Origin: an uncultured Prevotellaceae bacterium
Lineage (GTDB): Bacteria; Bacteroidota; Bacteroidia; Bacteroidales; Bacteroidaceae
DNA length: 32,344 nt
Assembly (NCBI GenBank): GCA_902771155.1
Contig: CACXVS010000036.1
Location: forward strand, 1 to 32,344
Direction: 5' to 3'
The position numbers and the translations under genes are program-made. Below the pieces are notes generated by a model, which worked only from the letters and a program-made list of their open reading frames with translations, was not told where the DNA came from and did not search any database. How positions within the stretch are numbered: the stretch's first letter is position 1; every line of letters begins with the position of its first letter. Shown piece after piece: positions 7,595 through 15,691 of this stretch.

Positions 7595-8146
7595 ATGTTT
7601 GACATAATAGATGCCACTGGGTCGGGCGACAAAAGAGACCCTCGTATGCGTAACGTGGAGGCAGAGATGATACGGAGTCATGAACTATGCCTGAAGATAT
7701 CGTCACGGAAGCCAACAGATCCTGATTACAAGAGTCTGCTGGAAGAACTGTTCCAATGTGAGTTAGACGACAGTGTCGCTATTGTTTCTCCATTCTATTG
7801 TGATTGCGGATGTAGAATAACAATCGGGAAAAATGTGACAATCAATAAAGGAGCAACTATACTCTCTCCCGGAAAGGTTGTGATAGAAGACAATGTGCTG
7901 ATTGGTCCGGAGGTTAAGATTACAACGGTTGATCACGACCTGTACGACAGGCACAACCTTTTCCATTTTGGAAAGGTGACAATCAAAGAGAATGCGTGGA
8001 TATGCATCGGTGCAATTATCTGTCCTGGCATAACCATTGGCAAGAATGCCGTCGTTGCAGCAGGATCCGTGGTGACGAAGGATGTACCTGACAATGTGGT
8101 GGTTGGCGGCGTACCGGCAAAGGTGATTAAAAAGATTGAGGTATAA
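7595..8146 (+). CDS. Hexapeptide-repeat (LbetaH) O-acetyltransferase, maltose/galactoside acetyltransferase-like
   Basis: This 183-residue protein has an N-terminal helical MAC-type segment (about 1-55) followed by hexapeptide turns forming a left-handed beta-helix (ITIGKNVTINKGATIL, VVIEDNVLIGPEVKI, VTIKENAWICIGAIICPGI). It ends with the usual VVGGVPAKVIKKI. The catalytic His is probably in TTVDHDL. The family acetylates sugars or similar acceptors with acetyl-CoA in the cytosol. It starts seven bases after the hydrolase stop and is the last gene of the operon. It is the only member without an obvious link to ring or aldehyde chemistry, and the hydrolase remnant directly behind it suggests it joined the operon later. 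Confidence 0.9.
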   Translation: MFDIIDATGSGDKRDPRMRNVEAEMIRSHELCLKISSRKPTDPDYKSLLEELFQCELDDSVAIVSPFYCDCGCRITIGKNVTINKGATILSPGKVVIEDNVLIGPEVKITTVDHDLYDRHNLFHFGKVTIKENAWICIGAIICPGITIGKNAVVAAGSVVTKDVPDNVVVGGVPAKVIKKIEV

Positions 8147-8147
8147 G

Positions 8148-8177
8148 GCCTCTCACTGCGACCACTACGATGGGACT
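8148..8177 (+). pseudogene. Remnant of a second alpha/beta-hydrolase C terminus
   Basis: The first 27 bases (8148-8174) encode ASHCDHYDG and match 24 of 27 positions of 7468-7494 in the hydrolase gene (ASHCDLYDG), including the catalytic His codon. The fragment begins one base after the acyltransferase stop codon and then loses similarity. It marks either a decayed duplicate or the scar left when the acyltransferase gene was inserted. Confidence 0.7.
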
Positions 8178-8595
8178 ATAATGCTGGTTCTTTTATGGTT
8201 ATTCCTTTGATGAAATCTATGGGGATCTTATGCCCGTCCGTCATTTCGATGACACGTTGATAATCATCTATTCGCCTTATGTTGCCAACAATGACTTGAT
8301 AAGAACCGCCAGCCTTATGTTGATCAGATTGGAAATACTCAACTGTCACCGAAGGCTGCTCTTGAAGTCTTAATGAAAGCTCCACCAATGTACGATTAAG
8401 ATTCTCATTTTCAAAATCTTCCACGCCAATCCATTCGTCTGTAATACGGCCAGACTCCCGGATGGCAGCATCATAACCTGTCAGTGCGGCAAAGGGCGCA
8501 AATTGAGCTGCGCGGTTCCACATCGTCATCCGAGGATGATGCTTCGGTTCATAGTGTGGTAGATTGATAATATCGTCGTAATAATCCATTTTCAA
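8176..8595 (-). CDS. YolD-like protein, partner of the upstream Y-family polymerase
   Basis: This 139-residue protein has the YolD-like hallmark MTMWNRAAQFAPFAALTGYDAAIRESGRIT at about residues 23-52 and a beta-rich C terminus. YolD-like proteins are encoded next to UmuC/UvrX-type polymerases and are thought to act with them, but their biochemical role is unclear. The gene starts 11 bases after the polymerase stop, so the two are almost certainly co-transcribed. M1 (8595) and M3 (8589) are both possible starts. Confidence 0.85.
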   Translation of the reverse strand: MKMDYYDDIINLPHYEPKHHPRMTMWNRAAQFAPFAALTGYDAAIRESGRITDEWIGVEDFENENLNRTLVELSLRLQEQPSVTVEYFQSDQHKAGGSYQVIVGNIRRIDDYQRVIEMTDGHKIPIDFIKGITIKEPAL

Positions 8596-8606
8596 TTCTA
8601 AACTAC

Positions 8607-10118
8607 CTAAGCCTTGTGACCTCCTATCTGTTCATTACGTTCTTTGGCAGTGGCTCCCTCCTCGAAATTCAATCCCCTGAGAATGGCATTCTTGCCAAAG
8701 CGCTGTTTGATTTTCAATTGTGCCTCTTGCATGCGTCGTTCCTTGTCTAGCCGTGCCTGTTCTTCCTGACGCTGCTTTTCCAAAGCATCGTAATCAGTAA
8801 AGAGGTCGAGCTGCTGGGGAGCATCTTCACGGGTCGCCACCGATGTCTCCGACACCACATGATTCGTTGTCAGATTAAGCCTGCGAATGAGCAAGTCTGG
8901 ATTCACACAACTGTCAAATAGTTCTGAAACTCCATCCATGATAAGTCTCGACGACGAAGTAGGCTTCTCGAAATTGTATGATCCATGTGCATGTTTAGGC
9001 ACAGGTTTACCATAGTAGTTTGTAGTGATCTCACCATGATATTTCTCACGGATTTCCTGTCGTGTCAGACACTCTGCATCGTAACCAACGGTCAGCACCA
9101 GTTGGTCTGTTACCAGTCTTTTCTTCACCAGATCAAGAGCCATACCTTCCGCCATCTCCTGTATCACGACACGGGCCTTCTTAAAATCGTATGGTTCCTG
9201 CAGCACTTGTCCGCTACTGAAGGAGTTGGTCTCAGGTCGATAGGCCTTAACAGCCTCCATCGTACATGGCTCCCATCCCCAAGCATGGTCAATCAGCAGT
9301 TCAGCATTCACACCAAACAACCTGTATAGCAAGCCTTCATTCTGAACTGACATTCGGGCAACTTTTCCCATTGTATCAATACCATAAACGGCCAGTTTTT
9401 CAGCAATACCCTTCCCCACTCTCCAGAACTTCGTCAGAGGCCGATAGTCCCAAAGTTCACGTCGATACGACAATTCATCAAGTTCGGCTATGCGCACCCC
9501 ATCTTTGTCAGCAGGTGCTTTCTTGGCCATGATATCCATAGCTACTTTACAAAGATACATATTCGTACCAATACCAGCCGTTGCCGTAATACCCGTCTGA
9601 CTCAGCACGTCACGAATCATCTTCATGGCCAGTTCGTGAGCAGTCATTTTATAACTGCCAAGGTAGGCCGTCACATCAATGAAAACTTCATCGATGCTAT
9701 AGACATGAATATCCTCTGGAGCAATGTATTTCAGGTAGGTTTCATAGACCTTGGTACTTACCTCTAAATAGTGAGCCATACGTGGCGGAGCAGCAATGTA
9801 GTCAAGTTCAAGGTTTGGATGTGCCTTCAGTTCCAGGTCGTTTGATGATTTCCCCGTCATCTTCCACCCTGCAGCTCTTTTGCGTTCATTATTAATGTCC
9901 CGTACTTTCTTAACCACCTCGAACAGTCTTGCACGACCTCCGATACCGTAAGCCTTCAACGACGGAGAAACAGCCAGGCATATGGTCTTCTCTGTCCTCG
10001 ATACGTCAGCCACGACAAGGTTGGTGGTCAGTGGGTCAAGTCCTCTGTCCACACATTCCACCGAAGCATAGAATGACTTCAGATCGATGGCTATATATGT
10101 TCGCTGTTGTTCTGACAT
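8607..10118 (-). CDS. Y-family translesion DNA polymerase (UmuC/UvrX-like)
   Basis: I place the start at the ATG at 10118 (MSEQQRTYIAIDLKSFYASVE). The frame extends upstream only to a TTG and would overlap the preceding gene. The product has 503 residues. Catalytic carboxylates are D12 (AIDLKSFYASVE) and D143/E144 (YSIDEVFIDV). Palm, fingers and thumb are followed by the little-finger domain (about 270-420). QLDLF at 436-440 is a canonical beta-clamp-binding pentapeptide, and a basic coiled-coil tail ends the protein. It copies past DNA lesions at the cost of accuracy. It belongs to the UmuC-like group that pairs with YolD, distinct from the DinB gene at the right edge. No LexA-like box was recognised upstream. 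Confidence 0.92.
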   Translation of the reverse strand: MSEQQRTYIAIDLKSFYASVECVDRGLDPLTTNLVVADVSRTEKTICLAVSPSLKAYGIGGRARLFEVVKKVRDINNERKRAAGWKMTGKSSNDLELKAHPNLELDYIAAPPRMAHYLEVSTKVYETYLKYIAPEDIHVYSIDEVFIDVTAYLGSYKMTAHELAMKMIRDVLSQTGITATAGIGTNMYLCKVAMDIMAKKAPADKDGVRIAELDELSYRRELWDYRPLTKFWRVGKGIAEKLAVYGIDTMGKVARMSVQNEGLLYRLFGVNAELLIDHAWGWEPCTMEAVKAYRPETNSFSSGQVLQEPYDFKKARVVIQEMAEGMALDLVKKRLVTDQLVLTVGYDAECLTRQEIREKYHGEITTNYYGKPVPKHAHGSYNFEKPTSSSRLIMDGVSELFDSCVNPDLLIRRLNLTTNHVVSETSVATREDAPQQLDLFTDYDALEKQRQEEQARLDKERRMQEAQLKIKQRFGKNAILRGLNFEEGATAKERNEQIGGHKA

Positions 10119-10191
10119 ATGTTCGGAGGTATCAACTGAGACTCTACTGCATAACAATATGCTGATAGATAAAATGTGTGGTTGGGTAGTC

Positions 10192-10785
10192 CTATAATAC
10201 AAGATGTTTCATGGGATGACCACCCCATTGGCTATCATTCACATATTGGAAGCCAGCAGAGGTGTATAATGTTTCGCCAACGGGATTATCCTTATCTACC
10301 AAGAGTCCAACACAAGGCAAGCCCAAACGATTAGCCCTTTCCTTGGTAGCCAACAGCAGTTTTCTGGCAATGCCCTGACGGCGATACGCTGGAAGCACGG
10401 CTAATGAGTCAAGATACAGTTCGCCTGCCTGAGTCTCGTCATCCATATTCGAATGATCCTTACCAATATGTTCCTTGGCTGCCTCGATAAATGCCCGGCG
10501 CAGTTCATGCAGACGTCCACCATCATAACTGACGGAGATACCGACAACTTTCTTGTCTTGCAAGCGTTCTTCGGACGAACGGTCTGCATCCACTGCTACC
10601 AGTGTATTCCGATAGCTATACTGCGAATCCTCGCGCTTAACAAGCATCGTCATCATAGTATAAAAATCCTCAAGTCCGTAGCCCTCACCACAGAAATACA
10701 GACAACAGTCATCCGTCATGGCCGTCATTATCAGGTGGGCTATCTCTTCTGCCTGATCCTTAGTTGCTTCTCGAATCTCTATCAT
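10192..10785 (-). CDS. GNAT family N-acetyltransferase
   Basis: This 197-residue protein is a single GNAT domain. The acetyl-CoA-binding motif A is at about residues 127-150 (LYLDSLAVLPAYRRQGIARKLL, with the Q/RxxGxG/A loop RRQGIA). Motif B is near the end (NPVGETLYTSAGFQYV). The acceptor is unknown. It lies 48 bases after the DUF3943 stop and 73 bases before the polymerase start, all on the minus strand, so read-through into the polymerase operon is possible. No lesion-bypass function should be assumed from position alone. Confidence 0.88.
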   Translation of the reverse strand: MIEIREATKDQAEEIAHLIMTAMTDDCCLYFCGEGYGLEDFYTMMTMLVKREDSQYSYRNTLVAVDADRSSEERLQDKKVVGISVSYDGGRLHELRRAFIEAAKEHIGKDHSNMDDETQAGELYLDSLAVLPAYRRQGIARKLLLATKERANRLGLPCVGLLVDKDNPVGETLYTSAGFQYVNDSQWGGHPMKHLVL

Positions 10786-10833
10786 CTTACATCTTAGTGA
10801 TTAAATCAGGCTACACCTGTCGAGGATAATACA

Positions 10834-13200
10834 TTACAGTCTGCACGTGAGACCGATTTTGGTTTCAAAAGTCCTGGCACGCACCGAACTGTTCTCACGC
10901 AGGATGAGGTCTTTGTCGTAATAATAGTTGTAATGCGTACGACGGCCATAGTAAGAACCTGAGAGGGAGAGAGACCACTGACGGGCCAGATGAATCTCAA
11001 TAACGGGATTGATGACCAACAATGCCGCATTGCTGTTGTCGCCCTGCACGTTCAGGTAGTGCAAGTCCTTGGAGCCGTCGACGTAAGCCTGCAAGTCGCG
11101 GTCTTCATAGCCTTTCCAGGTCCAAAGGCGGAAGTACTTGACATTGAGCAGAAAGCGTCCGTACCGGCCGAAGTCAAGCTGGGTTTTCGACTTGATGCTA
11201 AATCCGCTGCCCATGTTGTAGTCACGTTCAATGACGTTGAAAAAGTCACTCTTGGTACCGCCGAGCAGAATGCCACTGGCGAAGATACGCTGCTCCATCT
11301 TCGACAATGCTCCAGCCTGTGGAAGCGAGAAGATGAAACCAGGACCGAAACCAGCAGCCTCGCTGATGCGGTAAGGTGTCAGGTCGGAACCGTCCTCAAT
11401 GGGTTTAGCATCGTAGTAGTTGAAATGCTGGTAGATACCGAACTCGCCCGCCATATCCTTTTGGTCAAGAATGGGTGTACTCCACAGACGTCCCAGGATG
11501 TTCAACGTATTCACCATAGGCTGTCCACCACCGAAGGCGGAATTAGCCTCGATGTCGAAGAAGTCGTAAGGCTGGGTATGCTTGTCGCCGTCTACCGATG
11601 TGCCGTAGGTCAGCGTAAAATTGATATAGGGTGCATGGAGACCACGGAACAAGGCACCGTCGTCGGCTAGGTAGCGCCAGCCTACGGAGATAGACATGTC
11701 GAGGGGTGTCTCGTTGAAGTCGTGATAGCGATAGTTTCTATTCTTTACGTGCCAGGCATCACCGCTAATGATACGATGCAGCCCCTGTATGGGGTTAACA
11801 ATGGTAGCAACAGTCTCACGCAGGAAACGAAGGAAACCTCGGTCACGATCGTCGAGGACGGTAAGGCTCAGTCTGTGGGTCATCTCACCGATGGCCATAC
11901 CGCCGCAGGTGGTAGCAATAATGTCGTTGATGGCGGGCGGCTCCGTTTCACCTAGGAACTCCCACATGGCAGAACCGAGCAGTGAGAAGGGTGCCGACTC
12001 CCAGAACGTCAGACCGTTGGTACGGGCGGCGTTGAAGTACAGGTTGCCATGATAGGGATGCATAAACATATTGGTAATGAAGAAGTCGTTGTCCCACACC
12101 ATGCCGTCGGTGAAGTTGCGCCGAATGGAGCGCAGGGTGGTTTGGGCAAACTCCTCGCTGGTCACATAGCGGTCGAACAATTGCACACCCACGTTGACTG
12201 CCGTCACCTCGGCCAGCGCCTGCCAGGGACGCTTGGGTGTGGGCAGTGCCATCGTAGAGTCGGCAAAAACCAATTTCGAACGTTTCTCATCCCATGTACG
12301 CTTCCACGAGTCGTGCTGGTTGCGGGGCTGACGATAGGTCAGCCCCAGTTCAAGCAACGGACGGTTGCGGTAGGTCTCGTTACGATCGTAGTATCGTGTC
12401 AGTCCCCAGCCAACCGAGGCAAAGGCACCATATTTCTTGCTGAACTGGTAGTCGGCATTCAGGTGGGCCTGCAACGAGTATAAGCGCTCGGGCTTTTCGT
12501 TATTGTTTTTCGAGAAGGTTTCTACATGATAGTAGCCGATGTCACCGCTCAGACTCCATTTTGGCGACAATTGAAAATATTGGCCCAAACGGTAGAAAAT
12601 GGCACCTGAGAACTTGGAATCAAGGCCCATGAAGTGGGTACCCACACCCAACATGTTATACGTGCTCTTGTTACGGTAGCGCACGGCGAGGTTCACCTTG
12701 GTCGACGAGCCGCCGTAAAGCATGATGTCGATGTCGGTCATGGGGTTGATGTTCACCAAACCAATCTTATGGCCTATACTGTCGTACGACAGGTTGACAA
12801 GTCCTACCTGCCAGCCCCTAGGACGTTTGCGTGCAATGTTGAACACGCCTATCTGTGTACCGTTGAGCGAATCGGCATAGTTGATGGTTCCTAACTGTAG
12901 GCCACGCTGCATGGCCGACGAGACATTTAAGATGCCCGACAGCTGCACACCATAATCCATACCTGCCGTGATGTTACTGATACTACTCAGCTGCAGACCG
13001 TTGAACTGGTGTGTTGACGTGTTGGAAACACCCGACAACTGCACGCCATGGCCACCATCGGCAGCTACCGACGAAATAACGCCCACCTGCACACTCTTTA
13101 CCGAGTCCTGCACGCTAACGATGCCCACAGGTGATTTCTGCGCCTGTACGTTTACTATTGTAAAGACCGCTGCAGTGACTAAAGATATTATTCTTCTCAT
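10834..13200 (-). CDS. DUF3943 outer-membrane protein with N-terminal solenoid repeats
   Basis: This 788-residue protein has a signal peptide (about 1-20, ending VQAQ). Residues 37-151 form about eight repeats of 14-16 residues of the type V/L-Q-L/V-G/S-x-x-S-N, probably a short beta-solenoid. A DUF3943 region follows (about 340-480, WQALAEVTAVNVGVQLFDRY to GEMTHRLS), then alternating amphipathic strands to the end, as expected of an outer-membrane beta-barrel. The function of DUF3943 proteins is not established. The gene is 126 bases downstream of the permease operon on the same strand, so it may have its own promoter, although no good TAnnTTTG was found there. Confidence 0.82.
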   Translation of the reverse strand: MRRIISLVTAAVFTIVNVQAQKSPVGIVSVQDSVKSVQVGVISSVAADGGHGVQLSGVSNTSTHQFNGLQLSSISNITAGMDYGVQLSGILNVSSAMQRGLQLGTINYADSLNGTQIGVFNIARKRPRGWQVGLVNLSYDSIGHKIGLVNINPMTDIDIMLYGGSSTKVNLAVRYRNKSTYNMLGVGTHFMGLDSKFSGAIFYRLGQYFQLSPKWSLSGDIGYYHVETFSKNNNEKPERLYSLQAHLNADYQFSKKYGAFASVGWGLTRYYDRNETYRNRPLLELGLTYRQPRNQHDSWKRTWDEKRSKLVFADSTMALPTPKRPWQALAEVTAVNVGVQLFDRYVTSEEFAQTTLRSIRRNFTDGMVWDNDFFITNMFMHPYHGNLYFNAARTNGLTFWESAPFSLLGSAMWEFLGETEPPAINDIIATTCGGMAIGEMTHRLSLTVLDDRDRGFLRFLRETVATIVNPIQGLHRIISGDAWHVKNRNYRYHDFNETPLDMSISVGWRYLADDGALFRGLHAPYINFTLTYGTSVDGDKHTQPYDFFDIEANSAFGGGQPMVNTLNILGRLWSTPILDQKDMAGEFGIYQHFNYYDAKPIEDGSDLTPYRISEAAGFGPGFIFSLPQAGALSKMEQRIFASGILLGGTKSDFFNVIERDYNMGSGFSIKSKTQLDFGRYGRFLLNVKYFRLWTWKGYEDRDLQAYVDGSKDLHYLNVQGDNSNAALLVINPVIEIHLARQWSLSLSGSYYGRRTHYNYYYDKDLILRENSSVRARTFETKIGLTCRL
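12748..13092 (-). repeat. Region encoding about eight 14-16-residue solenoid repeats
   Basis: Successive units begin VQVGVISS, VQLSGVSN, LQLSSISN, VQLSGILN, LQLGTINY, TQIGVFNI, WQVGLVNL and KIGLVNI, each mostly ending in Gly or a polar turn. The pattern is at protein level. The DNA is diverged, so the array is old. Confidence 0.75.
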
Positions 13201-13326
13201 AAACTATGGATTTTAAAACGGCCTGTTGCCGCGCTCCTATATAGAAGCATCGCCGCCCATGACGTCACTCACCTATATAATTGCCTTTCCAAATTAATCT
13301 TAATGTTCTTCTTTATCTTGTTCTTT

Positions 13327-14532
13327 TTAATTGTTTGCATATTTCTTCATCAGCCGGAACTGATGGCGGTAGACGAGACAGGCCATGCCGAGATAGGCGG
13401 CAGCCTGAATCCAGAGGATACGCAATTCAGGGAGAACCTGACTGATAGAGGCACCCATAGAGTTAACACGGATAAAGGCGCGCACACCGAAGGTACTGGG
13501 GAACAACCAGGAGACGCCCTGCCAGTAGCCGGGAATGCTAGACTGAGGCCACGACACGCCAGTCATGAACAGCAGGGGCACTGATACGAATACCATCAGC
13601 AACATGACATTCTCGCGGTAGCGCACAAGACACGATACCGTCAGGCCAAAGAAGACGCTGGCCAGCGTGTAGGGCAGGAGCATCCAGAACAGAGTCCAAC
13701 CCGTGCCCAACTGCGGGAAAGAGAACATCGCGGGTACGGCCATCGAGAGGTAAGCAGCAGCGACGGCACCAATCATGCCGTAGCATAACGCCTTACCCCA
13801 CACGATGCGGTAGGCGCCGCTGTAATGCGGGTCGTCATCGGGAATCAGTTGGCCATTGCGGTGACGCTCACGGGCAGTACCGGCAGCCATACCGATACCG
13901 AGGGCAATGGCCTGCTGTAGGATAAGCATGAGTACGGCGGGAAGCACACACGAGCCGTAGCCTCCAGATGGATTGAACATAGCTACATCGTCAACAGCCA
14001 GAGGCTGCGCAGTAATGGCATCCTCGCGCTTGATGTAGTTACCCGCTTTCTTGATGTTCATGCCTGCACCAAGACGGCCTGCCTCGACCATGGCGGTCTG
14101 ATAGACAGCCTTGTAGGCGAGCATCAGCGACATGTCGCAATAGACGCTCACGTGGGCCTGCTCACCACGATTGACACACTCGGCAAAGTCGGAAGGAATG
14201 AGGTAAATGCCTCGTACCAACTGTCTGCTGACCAGCGAACGAGCCTCGTCGAGGTCTTCGGCATAATACTTGATGTGCACATCGGGCGAAGCGTCGCAAT
14301 CATTAATAAACTGGCGAGAGAGTGCACTGTGCGACTGGTCGACGACCACCACCGGTGTCTCGTGCAGCGTCTCGTTGTTGTATATCCACGAGTAGAGCAG
14401 CGGATAGCCCAAAGGTACCACGACAAGGAACATCAGCACGCCCTCGTCCTTGAAGACACGTATCAGCTCGTGGCGGAAGACATAGAGCACATCGGTGAAG
14501 TGCTCACGTAATCTATTAAGGAATGTAGACAT
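13327..14532 (-). CDS. ABC-2 type permease (second of pair)
   Basis: This 401-residue ABC-2 membrane protein of the YhhJ/YbhR type has one N-terminal membrane helix (about 30-50, VLMFLVVVPLGYPLLYSWIY). A large extracytoplasmic domain follows (about 55-190, VVVVDQSHSALSRQFIND). Five more hydrophobic segments lie between about 195 and 395 (VLPAVLMLILQQAIALGIGM, LLMVFVSVPLLFMTGVSWP and others). With its paralogue upstream it would form the membrane channel of an exporter together with the HlyD-like and TolC-like proteins. Its start overlaps the end of the preceding permease gene by 17 bases, so translation is coupled. No ATP-binding subunit is encoded next to it. Confidence 0.9.
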   Translation of the reverse strand: MSTFLNRLREHFTDVLYVFRHELIRVFKDEGVLMFLVVVPLGYPLLYSWIYNNETLHETPVVVVDQSHSALSRQFINDCDASPDVHIKYYAEDLDEARSLVSRQLVRGIYLIPSDFAECVNRGEQAHVSVYCDMSLMLAYKAVYQTAMVEAGRLGAGMNIKKAGNYIKREDAITAQPLAVDDVAMFNPSGGYGSCVLPAVLMLILQQAIALGIGMAAGTARERHRNGQLIPDDDPHYSGAYRIVWGKALCYGMIGAVAAAYLSMAVPAMFSFPQLGTGWTLFWMLLPYTLASVFFGLTVSCLVRYRENVMLLMVFVSVPLLFMTGVSWPQSSIPGYWQGVSWLFPSTFGVRAFIRVNSMGASISQVLPELRILWIQAAAYLGMACLVYRHQFRLMKKYANN

Positions 14533-15685
14533 AATTCAGCATTGCGTTTTTTACTTTACTAAGCACGAACCAGGGCAGCAGCGTGAAGGCCACGAGTGCC
14601 ACGAGATGGAACCATACATCGATGACGGGGAACCCGTTGAGCACAGTGGCCTGATAAATCATCCAGTAATGACGCAGAGGGAACAGCCACGACATGGCCT
14701 GCAACGGTGCGTCCATGCCTGCCACGGGGAAGGCCGATCCGCACATGGAGATACTGAGCACCGACCACAGCGAAGAGATACTCATCGACATACGAAGTGA
14801 GGGCATCAGTCCGAAGGCAAAGATGCCGAAGCCGAGGCCTGCCGACACCTGCAGCAGCGTGAGTCGCACAATTTTCCATGTGCCACCGAGCCGCGGGAAG
14901 TCGAGCACTTCAAAGATATAATACTCGTAGAGGAATATCACGAGCAGGAACACCAGCGCATGAACAATATATTTGCCGATAATGGCCACCAGGATATTGC
15001 CGCCAGCCGTGTCGAGCCATTCCTTGCCTGTATCAAACTTCATTTCCATACCCAGTGCGTATGCCGAGAGCAGCGCCATGAAAAGCATCAGGATGCCCGG
15101 CACGAATACTGTCGTCAGCGAATAGTTATACGAGCCCTGGGGGTTGGCTATCATGTGGGCATCGATGGTCACAGGCTGCAGCGCCGACTTGATCTGCTCT
15201 TTCGAGGCTCCTTTGGCGCTGAGCGTAGCCCGTCCAACCGCCGCCGAACCGAGTGTGCCGATGGTCTTCATATCCTTCATGGCCATAGATCCTGCCGTCA
15301 TACATGTCATCGTATAGTAATACGAAATCTTTGGCTGACGACCTGCGAGCAACTTGGCCGACGTACCTTCAGGGATATTGAGGTAGGCATAGACCTTGCC
15401 TTCCTGCATGGCATTACGGGCCTCGGTGACGTTAGCGAACCGATAGACGACCCGCGAACTCTGCATGGCGTCGAGATTGCGGATGAGACCGCGCGAGGTG
15501 GCGCTGTTGTCCTGGTCTACCACCCCAACGGGCAGGTCAATCGCCACGCCGTCATCGAGCATCGTGGTGAAGAAGACCACCAAGAGCAGTGGGAACACAA
15601 TCATGCAGAAGCCGTAGATGCGGTTCTTCCGCAAGATGTCAAGTTCGCGCAGGGCTACATGACCGATATTTGTGAGATATTTCAT
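14516..15685 (-). CDS. ABC-2 type permease (first of pair)
   Basis: This 389-residue paralogue of the next gene has the same plan: a membrane helix at about 25-45 (IYGFCMIVFPLLLVVFFTTM), an extracytoplasmic domain (VVDQDNSATSRGLIRNLD, then MQEGKVYAYLNIPEGTSAKLL), and five C-terminal helices including MLFMALLSAYALGME and MSWLFPLRHYWMIYQ. It starts six bases after the HlyD-like stop. The shared VVDQDNSATSRG / VVDQSHSALSRQ motif shows the two genes arose by duplication. A heterodimer is likely. The substrate is unknown and could be a drug, lipid or polymer. Confidence 0.9.
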   Translation of the reverse strand: MKYLTNIGHVALRELDILRKNRIYGFCMIVFPLLLVVFFTTMLDDGVAIDLPVGVVDQDNSATSRGLIRNLDAMQSSRVVYRFANVTEARNAMQEGKVYAYLNIPEGTSAKLLAGRQPKISYYYTMTCMTAGSMAMKDMKTIGTLGSAAVGRATLSAKGASKEQIKSALQPVTIDAHMIANPQGSYNYSLTTVFVPGILMLFMALLSAYALGMEMKFDTGKEWLDTAGGNILVAIIGKYIVHALVFLLVIFLYEYYIFEVLDFPRLGGTWKIVRLTLLQVSAGLGFGIFAFGLMPSLRMSMSISSLWSVLSISMCGSAFPVAGMDAPLQAMSWLFPLRHYWMIYQATVLNGFPVIDVWFHLVALVAFTLLPWFVLSKVKNAMLNYVYIP

Positions 15686-15691
15686 TGAAAA

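Noticed and set aside
10119..10202. Extension of the Y-family polymerase to a TTG start at 10202
   Set aside because: It would overlap the GNAT gene end, add 28 residues unlike the family and use a rare start. The ATG at 10118 directly precedes the conserved AIDLKSFYASVE block.
10990..11670. Long plus-strand open frame (226 codons) inside the DUF3943 gene
   Set aside because: It is antisense to a gene with clear signal peptide, repeats and barrel strands. Its translation has no recognisable domain.
13219..13235. Small CGGC/GCCG hairpin upstream of the DUF3943 gene
   Set aside because: The four-base stem is too short to call a terminator or regulatory hairpin.
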